A DNA stretch of 64,000 nt from Paenirhodobacter ferrireducens (GTDB lineage Bacteria > Pseudomonadota > Alphaproteobacteria > Rhodobacterales > Rhodobacteraceae), in NCBI RefSeq assembly GCF_004022265.1, contig NZ_SAVB01000001.1, positions 124,001 through 188,000 of the forward strand, in the 5' to 3' direction. Numbering within the stretch: position 1 is the first letter of the stretch; each line of letters begins with the position of its first letter. Below the pieces are notes generated by a model. It did not search any database. It was not told the DNA's origin and worked only from the letters and a program-made list of their open reading frames with translations. Of the stretch, positions 42,768-52,951 are shown one piece after another. The position numbers and the translations under genes are program-made.

Positions 42768-44100
42768 CTTTCGCCGCCTTGATGAAGGTCATCGGGTTGA
42801 TGGGGTTGCCCCCCACCCGGATTTCATAGTGCAGATGCGGTCCGGTGGACCGTCCGGTATTGCCACTATCACCAATCACGTCTCCGCGCGACACTTTTTG
42901 CCCGGCCCTCACGCGGATTCTGGACAGGTGGCCATAGACCGTGGAGACGCCGAACTCGTGCCGGACCTTCACCACATTGCCATAGCCGTTCTCCCATTCG
43001 GCGGCGGTGACGATGCCGTCGGCCGGGACGTGGACCTGCATGCCGACCGGGCCGGCGAGGTCGATGCCGGCATGCAGTCGGCCCCAGCGATAGCCGAAGG
43101 GCGAGGTGAAACGATAGCCGCCGTAGATCGGAATCGCGAAGGGCAGCTTGTCGACGGCGATGCGGTACATGTTCATCTCGTCGAGCCGTTCGAGGATGCC
43201 GTTCGCGCGGGCCGCGTCGCGGGCGATCGCCGGGTCTTCGCCCTTGGTCGAATAGGAGATCGGCATCAGCGGCCCGCCAGTGCCGGAATAGCCCTTGCGG
43301 ATCTGGCTCAGGATCGAGTCGGGGTTCATGCCGGCGTTCTTGAACATCCGGTCGAGCGGCGTCATCGACACTTTCACCGCGCCCTCGAGGGTGGTGAAGA
43401 TCTCGTCGTTGCGTTCCTCGAGCAGGCGCTTTTCCAGCGCGATCCGGTCGGTCTCGACGCGGGCATCCTCGGCATCGCGGGCTGCGGCGTCGCGCTCGGC
43501 GGCGGTGCTGTTCAGCACGCTCGAGAGCATGTCGACGGTGCTTGCCATGTCATCGGCGCGCGCGCTCAGCGAATTCGCCTTGCCGGCTTCGGTGCCCTGG
43601 GTTTTCGCCAAGGCGGCGCGGGCGGTGTCACGCTCGGTCATGGTGCGGCGCAGCGTGCCCTGGATCACGTCGATCCCGGTTTCGAGCTCGCGCCGGCGCT
43701 CTTCCGAGGCGAGCAGCTGCGACTGCATCTGCGATACCTGGGCGAGCGCGAGCTGGAAGCGCTCCTGCGCCGCCACGGCCTCGCTGGCGCGGCTGTCGCG
43801 CTCCTTGGCGAGGGTGACGAGGCGTTGCTCGAAGGCGGCCTGGGCGATCGCCGCCTGCTCGCGCGTCGAGCCCGAGGAGATGCCGGCGATGAACAGCAGC
43901 GAGGTTGCCACCACCGCCCAGAGGAAGAACGCCCCCGCTGCGGCCAGCACCCAGGCCTGGGTGATCGGGCGCAGCCGCACGAAGCGGGTGGCGCTGTCGG
44001 ATTTCATGAAGAGCCGCTGTTCGGGAAGGAACCGTCCGAGGCTCGAATTCACGCGGGCAATGAGGCGTTTGGGCACGCTTGGGTCCTGTGAAGTGGTCAT
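42757..44100 (-). CDS. M23-family (LytM) metallopeptidase with coiled coil
   Basis: 447 residues. Cytoplasmic N-terminus (~1-46), one TM helix (AWVLAAAGAFFLWAVVATSLLFIAG, ~49-73), a periplasmic coiled-coil region (~78-240, IAQAAFEQRLVTLAKERDSRAS onward), and a C-terminal LytM domain. Zinc ligands are in RLHAGIDLAG (His and Asp) and GPHLHYEIRVGG (His-x-His). Zinc endopeptidase acting on peptidoglycan cross-links, comparable to the LmdC-type bactofilin partners. The gene overlaps the downstream bactofilin. Confidence 0.93.
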   Translation of the reverse strand: MTTSQDPSVPKRLIARVNSSLGRFLPEQRLFMKSDSATRFVRLRPITQAWVLAAAGAFFLWAVVATSLLFIAGISSGSTREQAAIAQAAFEQRLVTLAKERDSRASEAVAAQERFQLALAQVSQMQSQLLASEERRRELETGIDVIQGTLRRTMTERDTARAALAKTQGTEAGKANSLSARADDMASTVDMLSSVLNSTAAERDAAARDAEDARVETDRIALEKRLLEERNDEIFTTLEGAVKVSMTPLDRMFKNAGMNPDSILSQIRKGYSGTGGPLMPISYSTKGEDPAIARDAARANGILERLDEMNMYRIAVDKLPFAIPIYGGYRFTSPFGYRWGRLHAGIDLAGPVGMQVHVPADGIVTAAEWENGYGNVVKVRHEFGVSTVYGHLSRIRVRAGQKVSRGDVIGDSGNTGRSTGPHLHYEIRVGGNPINPMTFIKAAKDVF

Positions 44101-44275
44101 CAGAACGGGGCCGGGCCCCGGGGGTCCGGGGCGACGCCCTCAGGCGCCCCGCATCGGACGGCCCGGCTTAGCAACCGGGGGCGCTGCGGCGCAACCGCTT
44201 TCGCCCCCGGTTCCACGGGGGAGCGCCGAATTCCCCCCTGATGCGCAAGATCCCGCCGATTCTGTCCGGCCGCTT

Positions 44276-44752
44276 TCAGCCGAGCGCCTTCACGGCTGCG
44301 AGAACGGCCTCGGCATGGCCCTTGACCGCGACCTTCGGCCAGACCTGTGCCACCGTGCCGCTGCCGTCGATCAGGAAGGTGGCGCGCTGGATCCCCATCG
44401 AGGTGCGGCCGTACATCGTCTTCTCGACCCAGGTGCCGTAGGCCACGCAGGTTGCGCCGTCCTCGTCCGAGACGAGCGGGATGCCGAGCCCGTGCTTGGC
44501 GCAGAACTTCTCATGCTTGGGAAGGGTGTCGCGCGAGATCCCGATGACGACCGCCCCTGCGGCCGCGAATTCGGCTGCGAGGCGGGTGAAGTCGAGCGCC
44601 TCGATGGTGCAGCCGGGGGTGTCGTCCTTCGGGTAGAAGTAGAGCACCACCGGCTGCGGGCGCAGTGCCGAGAGGGTGAGTGTGGTTTCGCCGGTGCCAT
44701 TCCCCGTGCGCGGCAGGGTGAAGTCCGGCGCGATTTCGCCGATGCCGATCAT
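44276..44752 (-). CDS. bcp: Thioredoxin-dependent peroxiredoxin (PrxQ/Bcp)
   Basis: 158 residues. Reduces hydrogen and organic peroxides. The peroxidatic Cys48 lies in YFYPKDDTPGCTIEA, with the Thr/Pro of the active site. The Cys five residues later in two-Cys Bcp forms is absent here (EALDF), so it is either a one-Cys type or resolves with a distal Cys (HEKFCAKHG, residue ~87). The ATG at 44752 is preferred over 44758 because AAGGAG sits at the right spacing only for the former. Divergent from the AsmA-like gene. Confidence 0.9.
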   Translation of the reverse strand: MIGIGEIAPDFTLPRTGNGTGETTLTLSALRPQPVVLYFYPKDDTPGCTIEALDFTRLAAEFAAAGAVVIGISRDTLPKHEKFCAKHGLGIPLVSDEDGATCVAYGTWVEKTMYGRTSMGIQRATFLIDGSGTVAQVWPKVAVKGHAEAVLAAVKALG

Positions 44753-44833
44753 GTGCATCTCCTTGCTTGTGCGACGATGCTAGGTCTAGATCGCAAGACC
44801 GGAATGTAAACCGCCGATGGCAGACGAACAGGC

Positions 44834-47800
44834 ATGACGAGCGAGGACGACGAGCGGGCAGGCCCCGGCACCGCAAGGGCCGGGGGCGCGGGGGGTGCCG
44901 AGAAGGTTTCCGGCGACGACTGTGCTGCCGAAGCGGCGCTGCCCGAGGTTCTGCGCCGCCGGCCGGGGCGCCGCGGCCGCCTCGGCATCTGGCTGCTGCT
45001 CAGCCTGCCGCTCATGGCCGTCGCCGCGCTCGTCGCCTTCCTTGCGCTCTCCCATCTGCCGCTTGCGGCACCGGGCTGGGTGATCGCGCAGGCCGAGAGC
45101 CGGGCGAACGCGATGCTTGCCGGACGGCTCAAGGTGGCGCTGACCGGCGGCGCCGATGTCTTCATCGACGATGGTTTCGTGCCGCGGGTGCGGTTGAAGA
45201 TGGTGCAGATCGCCCGCCCCTCGGGGCTGCCGATTGCGGTGTTGCCGGAACTGCGGATGTCGCTCTGGGTCGAGCCGCTGCTGCGCGGCAAGATCGTGCC
45301 GCGCTCGTTCCGGATCCGCGGCGCGACGGTGGCGCTGCGCCGGCTGCCCGACGGGCGCATCGACCTCGATCTCGGCGGGGCGGGCGGAGTGCAGGGCATC
45401 CAGTTCGCCAATGCCGGCGAGGTGACCACTGCGATCGAGGCGGCCTTTGCCACCCCCGCGCTTGCCCGGCTTGAGCAGATCACCGCCGACGGTGTGCGCA
45501 TCCGGCTCGACGACGCGCGGCTCGGCAAGGTCTGGCAGGTGTCGGACGGCCGCTTCAAGCTGAGCCAGGACGCCGAGAAGATCGGCCTCACGCTCGCCTT
45601 CGATGTCGGCGAGAGTGGCGAGCTGCCGGCGCAGGTGGCGCTCTCGGCCTCGACCTCGAAGACCGGCCCCGAGGCCGAGTTCGGCGCCGCCGTCACCGAT
45701 GTGCCCGCCGCCGATCTGGCCATGCAATCGCCGGCGCTTGCGGTGCTCGGCCTGCTCGACGCGCCGATCTCGGGCACCTTCCGCTCGGGCATCGACGCAA
45801 GCGGCGCGCTGAAGCGGGTCGATGCGACGCTGAAGATCGGCGCCGGTGCGATCAGCCCGGCCGAGGGCCTGCGCGCAGTGCCCTTCGAGGGCGGGCAGGT
45901 GCATCTGAGCTATGAACCCGCCGGCCAGAAGGTGCGTTTCAGCGAGGCGAGCTTTGCCAGCAAGGCGCTGCGCTTCAAGGCCTCGGGCCAGACGCTGTTG
46001 CGTGACTTCGCAAACGGATTGCCGCGCAGCGCGCTGATCCAGGTGGCGCTCAGCGACCTCGAGGCGGACCCCGAGGGGATCTTCGAGAAACCGGCGCGGA
46101 TTTCCGAGGGCGCGGTCGATATCCGCCTGCGCTTCGCTCCGTTCCGCGTTGAGATCGGTCAGCTTTCGCTGGTCGAGGGCGAGCGGCGGATCACCGGGCG
46201 GGGCAGGATTTCGGCCGGCCCCGAGGGCTGGCATGTCGCCTTTGACGCGGGCGTCGGGCGGATCAGCCAGGGCGACCTGCTCGCGCTCTGGCCGCCGGCA
46301 CTGGTCGAGCCGACGCGGCGCTGGCTTGCGGAGAACGTCGCCACCGGCGAGCTGCGCAACGTGCGGTCCGCGCTGCGCCTCGATCCCGGCAAGGAACCGC
46401 GGATGGAACTCGGCTACGAGTTCCGCGGTGCCGAGGTGACGATTCTGCGCACCCTGCCGCCAGTGCGCGAGGGCCGGGGCTTCGCCACGATTCACGACAA
46501 TTCGCACGCGCTGATGGTCGAGGAGGGCTCGGTCGATGCGCCGCAGGGCGGCCGCATCGAGGTGGCGGATTCGGTGATGGTGGTGCCCGACATCCGCGAG
46601 AAGCCCGCCCGCGCCGAGGTGACGCTGATTACCCGCGCGCCGATCCCGGCGGCGCTGTCACTGCTTGACCAGCCGCCCTTCGAGTTTCTGACCAAGGCCG
46701 GCAAGAGCACCGACATCGCCACCGGCTGGGCCGAGGCGCGCACCGATCTGCGCTTCCGCATGGTGCCGAAAATCACCCCCGAGGACGTCGATTTCGACGT
46801 CTTCGCGCGGCTGACCGACGTGCGCTCGGAGACCGTGGTGCCCGGCCGGGTGCTGACCGCGCCGGTGCTGACGCTGCGCGCCGACCGTGCCGGCATGGCG
46901 ATCGCCGGGCGCGGCCTCTTCGATGCGGTGCCGTTCGACGCGCGCTGGTCGCAGCAGTTCGGCCCCGAGCACAAGGGCGTTTCGAACGTCGATGGCTATG
47001 TGAACGTCACGCCGCAATCTCTTGAAAGCCTGAACATTTCCCTGCCAAAAGGCGCGGTCTCCGGCTCTGGCTGGGGGCGCATGGCACTGGCGCTGACCGA
47101 GGGCGCTCCGGCGCGCTACAGTTTCGAGAGCGACCTGCGCGGCCTGAGCCTGGCGATCCCCGAGATCGGCTGGTCGAAGGCCGCGCCGGCGAAGGGCGAT
47201 CTGACGCTTTCGGGCGCGCTCGGCACGCCGCCCACGGTCGAGAAGATCGCGATCACCGCTCCCGGGCTGAGCGCCGAGGGCGGCCTGACGTTGAACGCTT
47301 CGGGCTTCGAGCGGGCGCGGTTCTCGAAGCTTGCGGTCGGCGGCTGGTTCTCGGGCGGGGCCGAACTGATCGGCCGCGGCGCGGGCCGGGCGCCCGACGT
47401 CACTGTCACCTCGGGCCGGCTCGACCTGCGCAGCGCGCGCTTTGGTAAGGGCGCGCAGGGCGGCGCGGGCGGCGGCAACCGGATCAAGGCGAAACTCGAC
47501 CGGCTGACGATCACCGACACCATCGCGCTCACTGGATTCGACGGCAGCTTTACCACCCGCAACGGCCTTGCGGGTGCCTTCGAGGGGCAGGTGAACGGCG
47601 GCGCGCCGGTATCGGGCCTTGTCGGGCCGTCCGAGACCGGGCGCACCGCGGTGCGGATCTCGGGCGATGACGCCGGGGCGGCACTCGCTTCCTCGGGCAT
47701 CTTCGGCAAGGCTGCGGGCGGCGCGCTGTCCCTCACCCTCTCGCCGATCGGGCAGGCGAGCTACGACGGCAACGTGAAGATCTCGAACCTGCGGGTGAAG

Positions 47801-48217
47801 GACGCGCCGACGCTTGCCTCGATGCTGTCGGCCGCCTCGATCATCGGCCTGCTCGAACAGCTCAATGGCGAGGGGATCCTGTTCAACGATGTCGAGGCCG
47901 CCTTCCGCTTGACCCCGCAGGGGGTCAGCGTCACAAGGGGCGCGGCCACGGGCGCCTCGATGGCGGTGACCCTGACCGGCAATTTCTATCCGGGCACGGG
48001 GCAGATCGACATGGAAGGCGTGGTGTCGCCGTTCTATCTCATCAACGCGATCGGGCAGATCCTGTCTCGTCCGGGCGAGGGGCTGTTCGGCTTCACTTAC
48101 ACGCTCAAGGGCACGGCGGCGGCGCCGAGGGTGGTGATCAACCCGCTGTCGATCTTCACGCCGGGCATGTTCCGCGAGATCTTCCGCCGCGCCCCGCCGA
48201 CAATGGTAACAGAATGA
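44834..48217 (+). CDS. Large AsmA/YhdP-like envelope protein (DUF3971, AsmA-2)
   Basis: 1127 residues. A cytoplasmic 50-residue N-terminus, a signal-anchor TM helix ([24 protein letters not shown], ~51-74), then a repetitive beta-rich periplasmic protein (DUF3971 in the first half, AsmA-like C-terminal module near residues 850-1110, with [36 protein letters not shown]). Members of this group (TamB, YhdP, YdbH) are bridge-like proteins that move phospholipid between the membranes. The ATGA stop/start overlap with queA suggests coupling. Cargo direction is not readable from sequence. Confidence 0.85.
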   Translation: MTSEDDERAGPGTARAGGAGGAEKVSGDDCAAEAALPEVLRRRPGRRGRLGIWLLLSLPLMAVAALVAFLALSHLPLAAPGWVIAQAESRANAMLAGRLKVALTGGADVFIDDGFVPRVRLKMVQIARPSGLPIAVLPELRMSLWVEPLLRGKIVPRSFRIRGATVALRRLPDGRIDLDLGGAGGVQGIQFANAGEVTTAIEAAFATPALARLEQITADGVRIRLDDARLGKVWQVSDGRFKLSQDAEKIGLTLAFDVGESGELPAQVALSASTSKTGPEAEFGAAVTDVPAADLAMQSPALAVLGLLDAPISGTFRSGIDASGALKRVDATLKIGAGAISPAEGLRAVPFEGGQVHLSYEPAGQKVRFSEASFASKALRFKASGQTLLRDFANGLPRSALIQVALSDLEADPEGIFEKPARISEGAVDIRLRFAPFRVEIGQLSLVEGERRITGRGRISAGPEGWHVAFDAGVGRISQGDLLALWPPALVEPTRRWLAENVATGELRNVRSALRLDPGKEPRMELGYEFRGAEVTILRTLPPVREGRGFATIHDNSHALMVEEGSVDAPQGGRIEVADSVMVVPDIREKPARAEVTLITRAPIPAALSLLDQPPFEFLTKAGKSTDIATGWAEARTDLRFRMVPKITPEDVDFDVFARLTDVRSETVVPGRVLTAPVLTLRADRAGMAIAGRGLFDAVPFDARWSQQFGPEHKGVSNVDGYVNVTPQSLESLNISLPKGAVSGSGWGRMALALTEGAPARYSFESDLRGLSLAIPEIGWSKAAPAKGDLTLSGALGTPPTVEKIAITAPGLSAEGGLTLNASGFERARFSKLAVGGWFSGGAELIGRGAGRAPDVTVTSGRLDLRSARFGKGAQGGAGGGNRIKAKLDRLTITDTIALTGFDGSFTTRNGLAGAFEGQVNGGAPVSGLVGPSETGRTAVRISGDDAGAALASSGIFGKAAGGALSLTLSPIGQASYDGNVKISNLRVKDAPTLASMLSAASIIGLLEQLNGEGILFNDVEAAFRLTPQGVSVTRGAATGASMAVTLTGNFYPGTGQIDMEGVVSPFYLINAIGQILSRPGEGLFGFTYTLKGTAAAPRVVINPLSIFTPGMFREIFRRAPPTMVTE

Positions 48218-49281
48218 AACTTGAAGATTTCGACTTCGATCTGCCCGAGGGGCTGATTGCGACGCGCCCGGCGCGGCCGCGCACGGCGGCGAAGCTGCTG
48301 CTGGCGGAGGGGGATGAGATTCGCGATCTGCATGTGGCGGATCTGGTCGATCTGTTCCGCCCGGGCGATCGGCTGGTGCTGAACAACACCAAGGTGATTC
48401 CAGCCCGGCTGAGCGGCACCCGCACCCGCATGACCGGGCAGGGCGAAGTGACGGCAAAGGTCGAGATCACGCTGCTCGAGCCGCAGGCCTCGGGCGAGTG
48501 GACGGCGCTGGCGAAACCGCTGCGCAAGCTGAAGGAGGGCGAGACGATCCGCTTTTCCGACGCGCTCTCGGCCGAGGTGCGCGCGATCGGCGCGGCGCAG
48601 CTGCGGCTGGCCTTCAACCTGACGGGCCCCGATTTTGATGCGGCGCTGGCCGCGGCGGGGGCGATGCCGCTGCCGCCCTATATCGCCGCGCTGCGCGCGC
48701 CGGACGAGGCCGACAAGACCGATTACCAGACCGTCTTCGCCCGCCACTCGGGCGCCGTCGCCGCGCCGACGGCGAGCCTGCATTTCACCCGAGAACTGCT
48801 CGAGGCGATCCACGCGAAGGGCGTCGCGTTCACCGAGGTGACGCTGCATGTGGGCGCCGGCACCTTCCTGCCGGTCAAGGTCGAGGACGTCGAGACGCAC
48901 AAGATGCATGCGGAATGGGGCGAGGTCACCGCGGCGGCGGCCGAGGAGATCAACGCCACCCGCGCCGCGGGCGGGCGGATCATCCCGGTCGGCACCACCG
49001 CGCTGCGCCTGATCGAGAGCGCGGCGGCCGAGGACGGCACGATGCGCCCGTTCCGCGGCACCACCGAGATCTTCATCTATCCGGGCTATCGCTTCCGGGT
49101 GACCGATGCGCTGATGACCAATTTCCACCTGCCGAAGTCGACGCTCTTGATGCTGGTTTCGGCCTTGATGGGGCAAGATCGCATCCGCGCCATCTATGAC
49201 CACGCGGTGAAATCGGGCTATCGTTTCTTCTCTTACGGCGACGCGTCGCTTCTGATACCGGAACGTCGTAAATCTGCCTGA
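48214..49281 (+). CDS. queA: tRNA preQ1(34) S-adenosylmethionine ribosyltransferase-isomerase
   Basis: 355 residues. Transfers the ribosyl part of SAM to preQ1 at wobble position 34 to form epoxyqueuosine. Conserved segments: [17 protein letters not shown] at the N-terminus, [40 protein letters not shown] in the middle and the end [28 protein letters not shown]. Normal length. ATGA overlap with the AsmA-like gene. Other queuosine genes are not in the window. Confidence 0.95.
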   Translation: MKLEDFDFDLPEGLIATRPARPRTAAKLLLAEGDEIRDLHVADLVDLFRPGDRLVLNNTKVIPARLSGTRTRMTGQGEVTAKVEITLLEPQASGEWTALAKPLRKLKEGETIRFSDALSAEVRAIGAAQLRLAFNLTGPDFDAALAAAGAMPLPPYIAALRAPDEADKTDYQTVFARHSGAVAAPTASLHFTRELLEAIHAKGVAFTEVTLHVGAGTFLPVKVEDVETHKMHAEWGEVTAAAAEEINATRAAGGRIIPVGTTALRLIESAAAEDGTMRPFRGTTEIFIYPGYRFRVTDALMTNFHLPKSTLLMLVSALMGQDRIRAIYDHAVKSGYRFFSYGDASLLIPERRKSA

Positions 49282-49334
49282 TCCTTGGGCGAGACCGCCC
49301 TATATCTGGCCTTTCACCGAATTCGGAGTTCCCG

Positions 49335-50597
49335 ATGCTGACCGTTCTGCGCACCTCCTGGCCCCTGCTTCTGGGCGTGCTTCTGTTCATGGTCGGCAAC
49401 GGCATGCAGGGCACGCTTCTGGGCGTGCGCGGCGCGATCGAGGGCATCGGTACCTATCAGATGTCGGTCGTCATGTCGGGCTATTTCGCGGGCTTCCTGT
49501 TCGGCTCGCAGATGACGCCGGTGATGATCCGCCGGGTCGGCCATGTGCGGGTCTTCGCCGCGCTCGGCTCGCTGATTTCCGCGGTGCTGATCCTTTACGC
49601 CGCGGTGCCGCACTGGCTTGCCTGGGCGGCGCTGCGCGTGGTGATCGGCTTCAGCTTCTCGGGCGTCTACATCACCGCCGAAAGCTGGCTGAACGCCTCG
49701 AGCACGAACGAGACCCGCGGCCAGGCGCTGTCGGCTTACATGATCGTGCAGATGATCGGTATCGTCGCCGGGCAGGTCCTGATGAACACCGCCGACCCGG
49801 CGGGCTGGACGCTGTTCGTCATCCCCTCGGTGCTGGTGTCGCTGGCCTTCACCCCGATCCTGCTCTCGGTGGCGCCGGCGCCGACCTTCGCCGAGGTGCA
49901 GCGGCTCAATTTCCGCAAGCTCTTCGCCGCCTCGCCGCTGGGCGTGGTCGGCATGTTCGTGATGGGCGGGGTGTTCTCGGCGGTGTTCGGCATGGCCTCG
50001 GTCTGGGGCACGCAGGCCGGGCTCTCGGTGCCGCAGATCTCGATCTTCATCGCCAGCATCTATATCGGCGGGCTGATTGCGCAATATCCGATCGGCTGGA
50101 TCTCGGACCGGATGGATCGGCGCCGGCTGATCTTCTTTGTCTCGGCCGTGGGCTCGGTCGCGATGCTGGCGGCGTTCCTGCTGGCGCCGGGGTTCTGGCT
50201 GCTGACCCTGCTCGGCGCGGTGATCGGCGGCGTGGCGAACCCGCTCTATTCGCTGCTGGTCGCCTATACCAACGACTATCTCGACAACAGCGACATGGCC
50301 GCGGCCTCGGGCGGGCTGCTCTTCGTCAACGGCATCGGCGCGATGATGGGGCCGCCCGTCACCGGCTGGCTGATGGAGGCCGTGGGCACCGGCGGCTTCT
50401 TCCTGTTCCTGAGCCTGCTGACCGCCTTCCTCGCCGCCTATGCGTTGTGGCGGATGACCCGGCGCCCGGCGATGGCGCCCGAAGATACCGGCGCCTTCAC
50501 GGTGATCTCGCCCGCGGCGACGGCGCTGGCGGTGGGCGAGGCGCTCGAGGCGGCGCAGGATGAGTCGCCCTCCGCGCCCCCGCCGCAGCTGCACTGA
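49335..50597 (+). CDS. YcaD-like MFS transporter
   Basis: 420 residues, 12 TM helices of the major facilitator superfamily. N-terminal MVGNGMQGTLLGVRGAIEGIG and LRVVIGFSFSGVYITAESWLNA resemble YcaD, whose substrate is unknown. Motif A variants are seen at WISDRMDRRRLI (between TM8 and TM9). A short, Ala/Pro-rich cytoplasmic tail ends the protein. 53 bases after queA; it may be cotranscribed. Confidence 0.83.
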   Translation: MLTVLRTSWPLLLGVLLFMVGNGMQGTLLGVRGAIEGIGTYQMSVVMSGYFAGFLFGSQMTPVMIRRVGHVRVFAALGSLISAVLILYAAVPHWLAWAALRVVIGFSFSGVYITAESWLNASSTNETRGQALSAYMIVQMIGIVAGQVLMNTADPAGWTLFVIPSVLVSLAFTPILLSVAPAPTFAEVQRLNFRKLFAASPLGVVGMFVMGGVFSAVFGMASVWGTQAGLSVPQISIFIASIYIGGLIAQYPIGWISDRMDRRRLIFFVSAVGSVAMLAAFLLAPGFWLLTLLGAVIGGVANPLYSLLVAYTNDYLDNSDMAAASGGLLFVNGIGAMMGPPVTGWLMEAVGTGGFFLFLSLLTAFLAAYALWRMTRRPAMAPEDTGAFTVISPAATALAVGEALEAAQDESPSAPPPQLH

Positions 50598-50737
50598 GCC
50601 CGGCTGCCACGCCCTGAATTTCCGCACATCGCGCTTGCCTGGCGGGCATCTGCCCGCAAAGCCGGCGCGGGTGGCGCGGCTTCCGCAGCTGTCCGGCCTT
50701 TGTTCTGCGACACTCTGTCGTGCGCCGGGAAAATCAT

Positions 50738-50754
50738 GGTTTCATCACGAAACC
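50738..50754. promoter_or_regulatory. Inverted repeat upstream of the DUF924 gene
   Basis: GGTTTC-ATCAC-GAAACC: 6-base arms with a 5-base spacer, 46 bases before the start at 50800. Operator-like and AT-richer than its surroundings. The protein that binds it is unknown. Confidence 0.4.
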
Positions 50755-50799
50755 GTGTCATATTGCCCCCACACTCTCTCGACTTGGAAAGCTGCTGAC

Positions 50800-51375
50800 A
50801 TGGAACAGATCACTCCCGTGATCGCGTTCTGGCGCGATGTCGTCGGGCCGGAACGCTGGTTTGCTCACGATCCTGCCCTCGATCTCGAGATCCGAAAACG
50901 GTTCGAGAGGCTCTGGCGCAAGGCGATGATCGGAACGCTTGCGCCCTGGGAGCAATCGGCCGAGGGGGCGCTGGCCCTTGTCATTGTCCTTGACCAGTTT
51001 CCGCGCCGGATGTTCCGCGGCTACCGCGAATGCTGGCTGACCGATGAACACGCGCGCGAGGTGGCCGGCCGTGCCATCGAAAGCGGGCATGACCCGCAGA
51101 TCGCCGGGCCGATGCGGCAGTTCTTCTACATGCCCTTCATCCATGCCGAGGACCTGCGCGCGCAGGAGCAGGGGGTGCGGCTGTTCGAAGAACGCATGCC
51201 CGAGGGCGCGATCCACGACGCCCGCGCCCGGCATCTGGTGATCCGCCGCTTCGGCCGCTTCCCCTGGCGCAACGCGGTGGCGGGGCGGCGCTCTTCCGAC
51301 GAGGAGGCGGCCTTCCTCTGGGCGGGCGGCTATGACTGGGCGTTGAAGGCGCAGGGGCCGCGCGCCGCGGCCTGA
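50800..51375 (+). CDS. DUF924 family protein
   Basis: 191 residues. The family pattern is complete: ITPVIAFWRDVVGPERWFAHDPALD (start), APWEQSAEGALALVIVLDQFPRRMFRG (middle, FPRxxFRG signature) and FYMPFIHAEDLRAQEQ with a C-terminal GRFPWRNAVAGRRSSDEE. TPR-like helical protein of unknown function, cytoplasmic. The start follows GGAAAG and fits the conserved N-terminus. Upstream there is a palindrome. Confidence 0.87.
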   Translation: MEQITPVIAFWRDVVGPERWFAHDPALDLEIRKRFERLWRKAMIGTLAPWEQSAEGALALVIVLDQFPRRMFRGYRECWLTDEHAREVAGRAIESGHDPQIAGPMRQFFYMPFIHAEDLRAQEQGVRLFEERMPEGAIHDARARHLVIRRFGRFPWRNAVAGRRSSDEEAAFLWAGGYDWALKAQGPRAAA

Positions 51376-51411
51376 GTCCGCCGAAAACCATCGTTGAAGC
51401 CCTTTGGGAAA

Positions 51412-51429
51412 TAGTTTAATACCAAACTA
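51412..51429. promoter_or_regulatory. AT-rich palindrome upstream of lpdA
   Basis: TAGTTT-AATACC-AAACTA (6-base arms, 6-base spacer) 21 bases before the lpdA ATG. It looks like a MarR-type operator in form; the binding protein is unknown. Confidence 0.5.
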
Positions 51430-51450
51430 GTTTTCAGCGGAGGGTGAGAC

Positions 51451-52848
51451 ATGGCTGCCAGAAGCTTCGACATGATCGTGATCGGCGCGGGGCCGGGGGG
51501 TTATGTGGCGGCGATCCGCGGCGCACAGCTCGGGCTGAACGTCGCGGTGGTGGAACGCGAGCATCTGGGCGGCATCTGCCTGAACTGGGGCTGCATCCCG
51601 ACCAAGGCGCTTTTGCGCTCGGCCGAGGTCTTCCACCTGATGCACCGCGCCAAGGAATTCGGCCTGAAGGCTGAGGGGCTTGGCTATGACCTCGACGCGG
51701 TCGTCGCGCGCTCGCGCGGGGTGGCGAAGCAGCTTTCGGGCGGCGTCGCGCATCTGCTGAAGAAGAACAAGGTCACCGTGGTGATGGGCGAGGCCAGCTT
51801 GCCCAAGCCCGGCCTCGTCTCGGTCAAGACCGAGAAGGGCGTGGAAGAGCTGACCGCGAAGAACATCATCCTCGCCACCGGCGCCCGTGCGCGCAGCCTG
51901 CCGGGGCTCGAGGCGGATGGCGATCTGGTCTGGTCCTACAAGCACGCGCTGGTGCCGAAGCGGATGCCGAAAAAGCTCCTGGTCATCGGCTCGGGCGCGA
52001 TCGGCATCGAATTCGCCAGCTTCTTCAACACGCTCGGCGCCGATGTGACGGTGGTCGAGGTGATGGACCGCGTGCTGCCGGTCGAGGATGCCGAGATCTC
52101 GGCCTTCGCCAAGAAGGCCTTCGTCAAGCAGGGGATGAAGATCCTCGAGAAGACCACGGTGAAGAAGCTCGACCGCAAGCCGGGCGTCGGTGTGACCGCG
52201 CATCTCGAAGACGCGAAGGGCACCACCACGGCCGAGTTCGACACGGTGATCTCGGCCGTCGGCATCGTCGGCAATGTCGAGAACCTCGGGCTCGAGGCGC
52301 TTGGCGTGAAGATCGACCGCACCCATGTGGTCGTCGACGAGTTCTGCCGCACCGGCGTGCCGGGGCTGTATGCGATCGGCGACATCGCCGGGGCGCCATG
52401 GCTCGCGCACAAAGCTTCCCACGAGGGGGTGATGGTCGCCGAGCTGATCGCCGGCAAGCACGCCCATCCGATCAAGCCCGGCTCGATTGCCGGTTGCACC
52501 TATTGCCACCCGCAGGTCGCCTCGGTCGGTCTGACCGAGGAGAAGGCGAAGGCCGCGGGCTATGAGGTCAAGGTCGGTCGCTTCCCCTTCGTCGGCAACG
52601 GCAAGGCGATCGCGCTTGGCGAGCCCGAAGGGCTGGTGAAGACGGTCTTCGACGCGAAGACCGGCGAGCTTCTGGGCGCCCACATGATCGGCGCCGAAGT
52701 GACCGAGCTCATCCAGGGCTATGTCATCGGCCGCAAGCTTGAGACCACCGAGGAAGACCTGATCGAGACCGTCTTCCCGCATCCGACGCTGAGCGAGATG
52801 ATGCACGAGGCGGTGCTCGATGCCTATGGCCGGGCGATCCACTTCTGA
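51451..52848 (+). CDS. lpdA: Dihydrolipoyl dehydrogenase
   Basis: 465 residues. FAD-dependent oxidoreductase (E3) that regenerates lipoamide in pyruvate, 2-oxoglutarate or branched-chain complexes or the glycine cleavage system. Dinucleotide motif IGAGPGGYVAA (residues ~11-21), redox-active disulfide Cys43/Cys48 (GGICLNWGCIPTKAL), the NAD-binding GSGAIGIEFASFF segment, and the C-terminal HPTLSEMMHEAVLDA with the catalytic His-Glu. It stands alone rather than in a dehydrogenase operon; a palindrome lies in its leader. ATG after GGAGGGTGAGAC. Confidence 0.95.
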   Translation: MAARSFDMIVIGAGPGGYVAAIRGAQLGLNVAVVEREHLGGICLNWGCIPTKALLRSAEVFHLMHRAKEFGLKAEGLGYDLDAVVARSRGVAKQLSGGVAHLLKKNKVTVVMGEASLPKPGLVSVKTEKGVEELTAKNIILATGARARSLPGLEADGDLVWSYKHALVPKRMPKKLLVIGSGAIGIEFASFFNTLGADVTVVEVMDRVLPVEDAEISAFAKKAFVKQGMKILEKTTVKKLDRKPGVGVTAHLEDAKGTTTAEFDTVISAVGIVGNVENLGLEALGVKIDRTHVVVDEFCRTGVPGLYAIGDIAGAPWLAHKASHEGVMVAELIAGKHAHPIKPGSIAGCTYCHPQVASVGLTEEKAKAAGYEVKVGRFPFVGNGKAIALGEPEGLVKTVFDAKTGELLGAHMIGAEVTELIQGYVIGRKLETTEEDLIETVFPHPTLSEMMHEAVLDAYGRAIHF

Positions 52849-52907
52849 TTTCTGACCGTCCGGTCTGAATTCTCTTGACCTCGTGTCGCGCCGCGGCACA
52901 GGGTCGC

Positions 52908-52930
52908 AAGGGGCCCGCAGGGGCCCCTTT
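52908..52930 (+). terminator. Terminator after lpdA
   Basis: AAGGGGCCC-GCAG-GGGCCCCTT followed by T: 9-bp perfect stem about 60 bases past the lpdA stop and just before the MFS gene. Confidence 0.7.
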
Positions 52931-52951
52931 CAGTTGACGGAGCGGGGCAGG

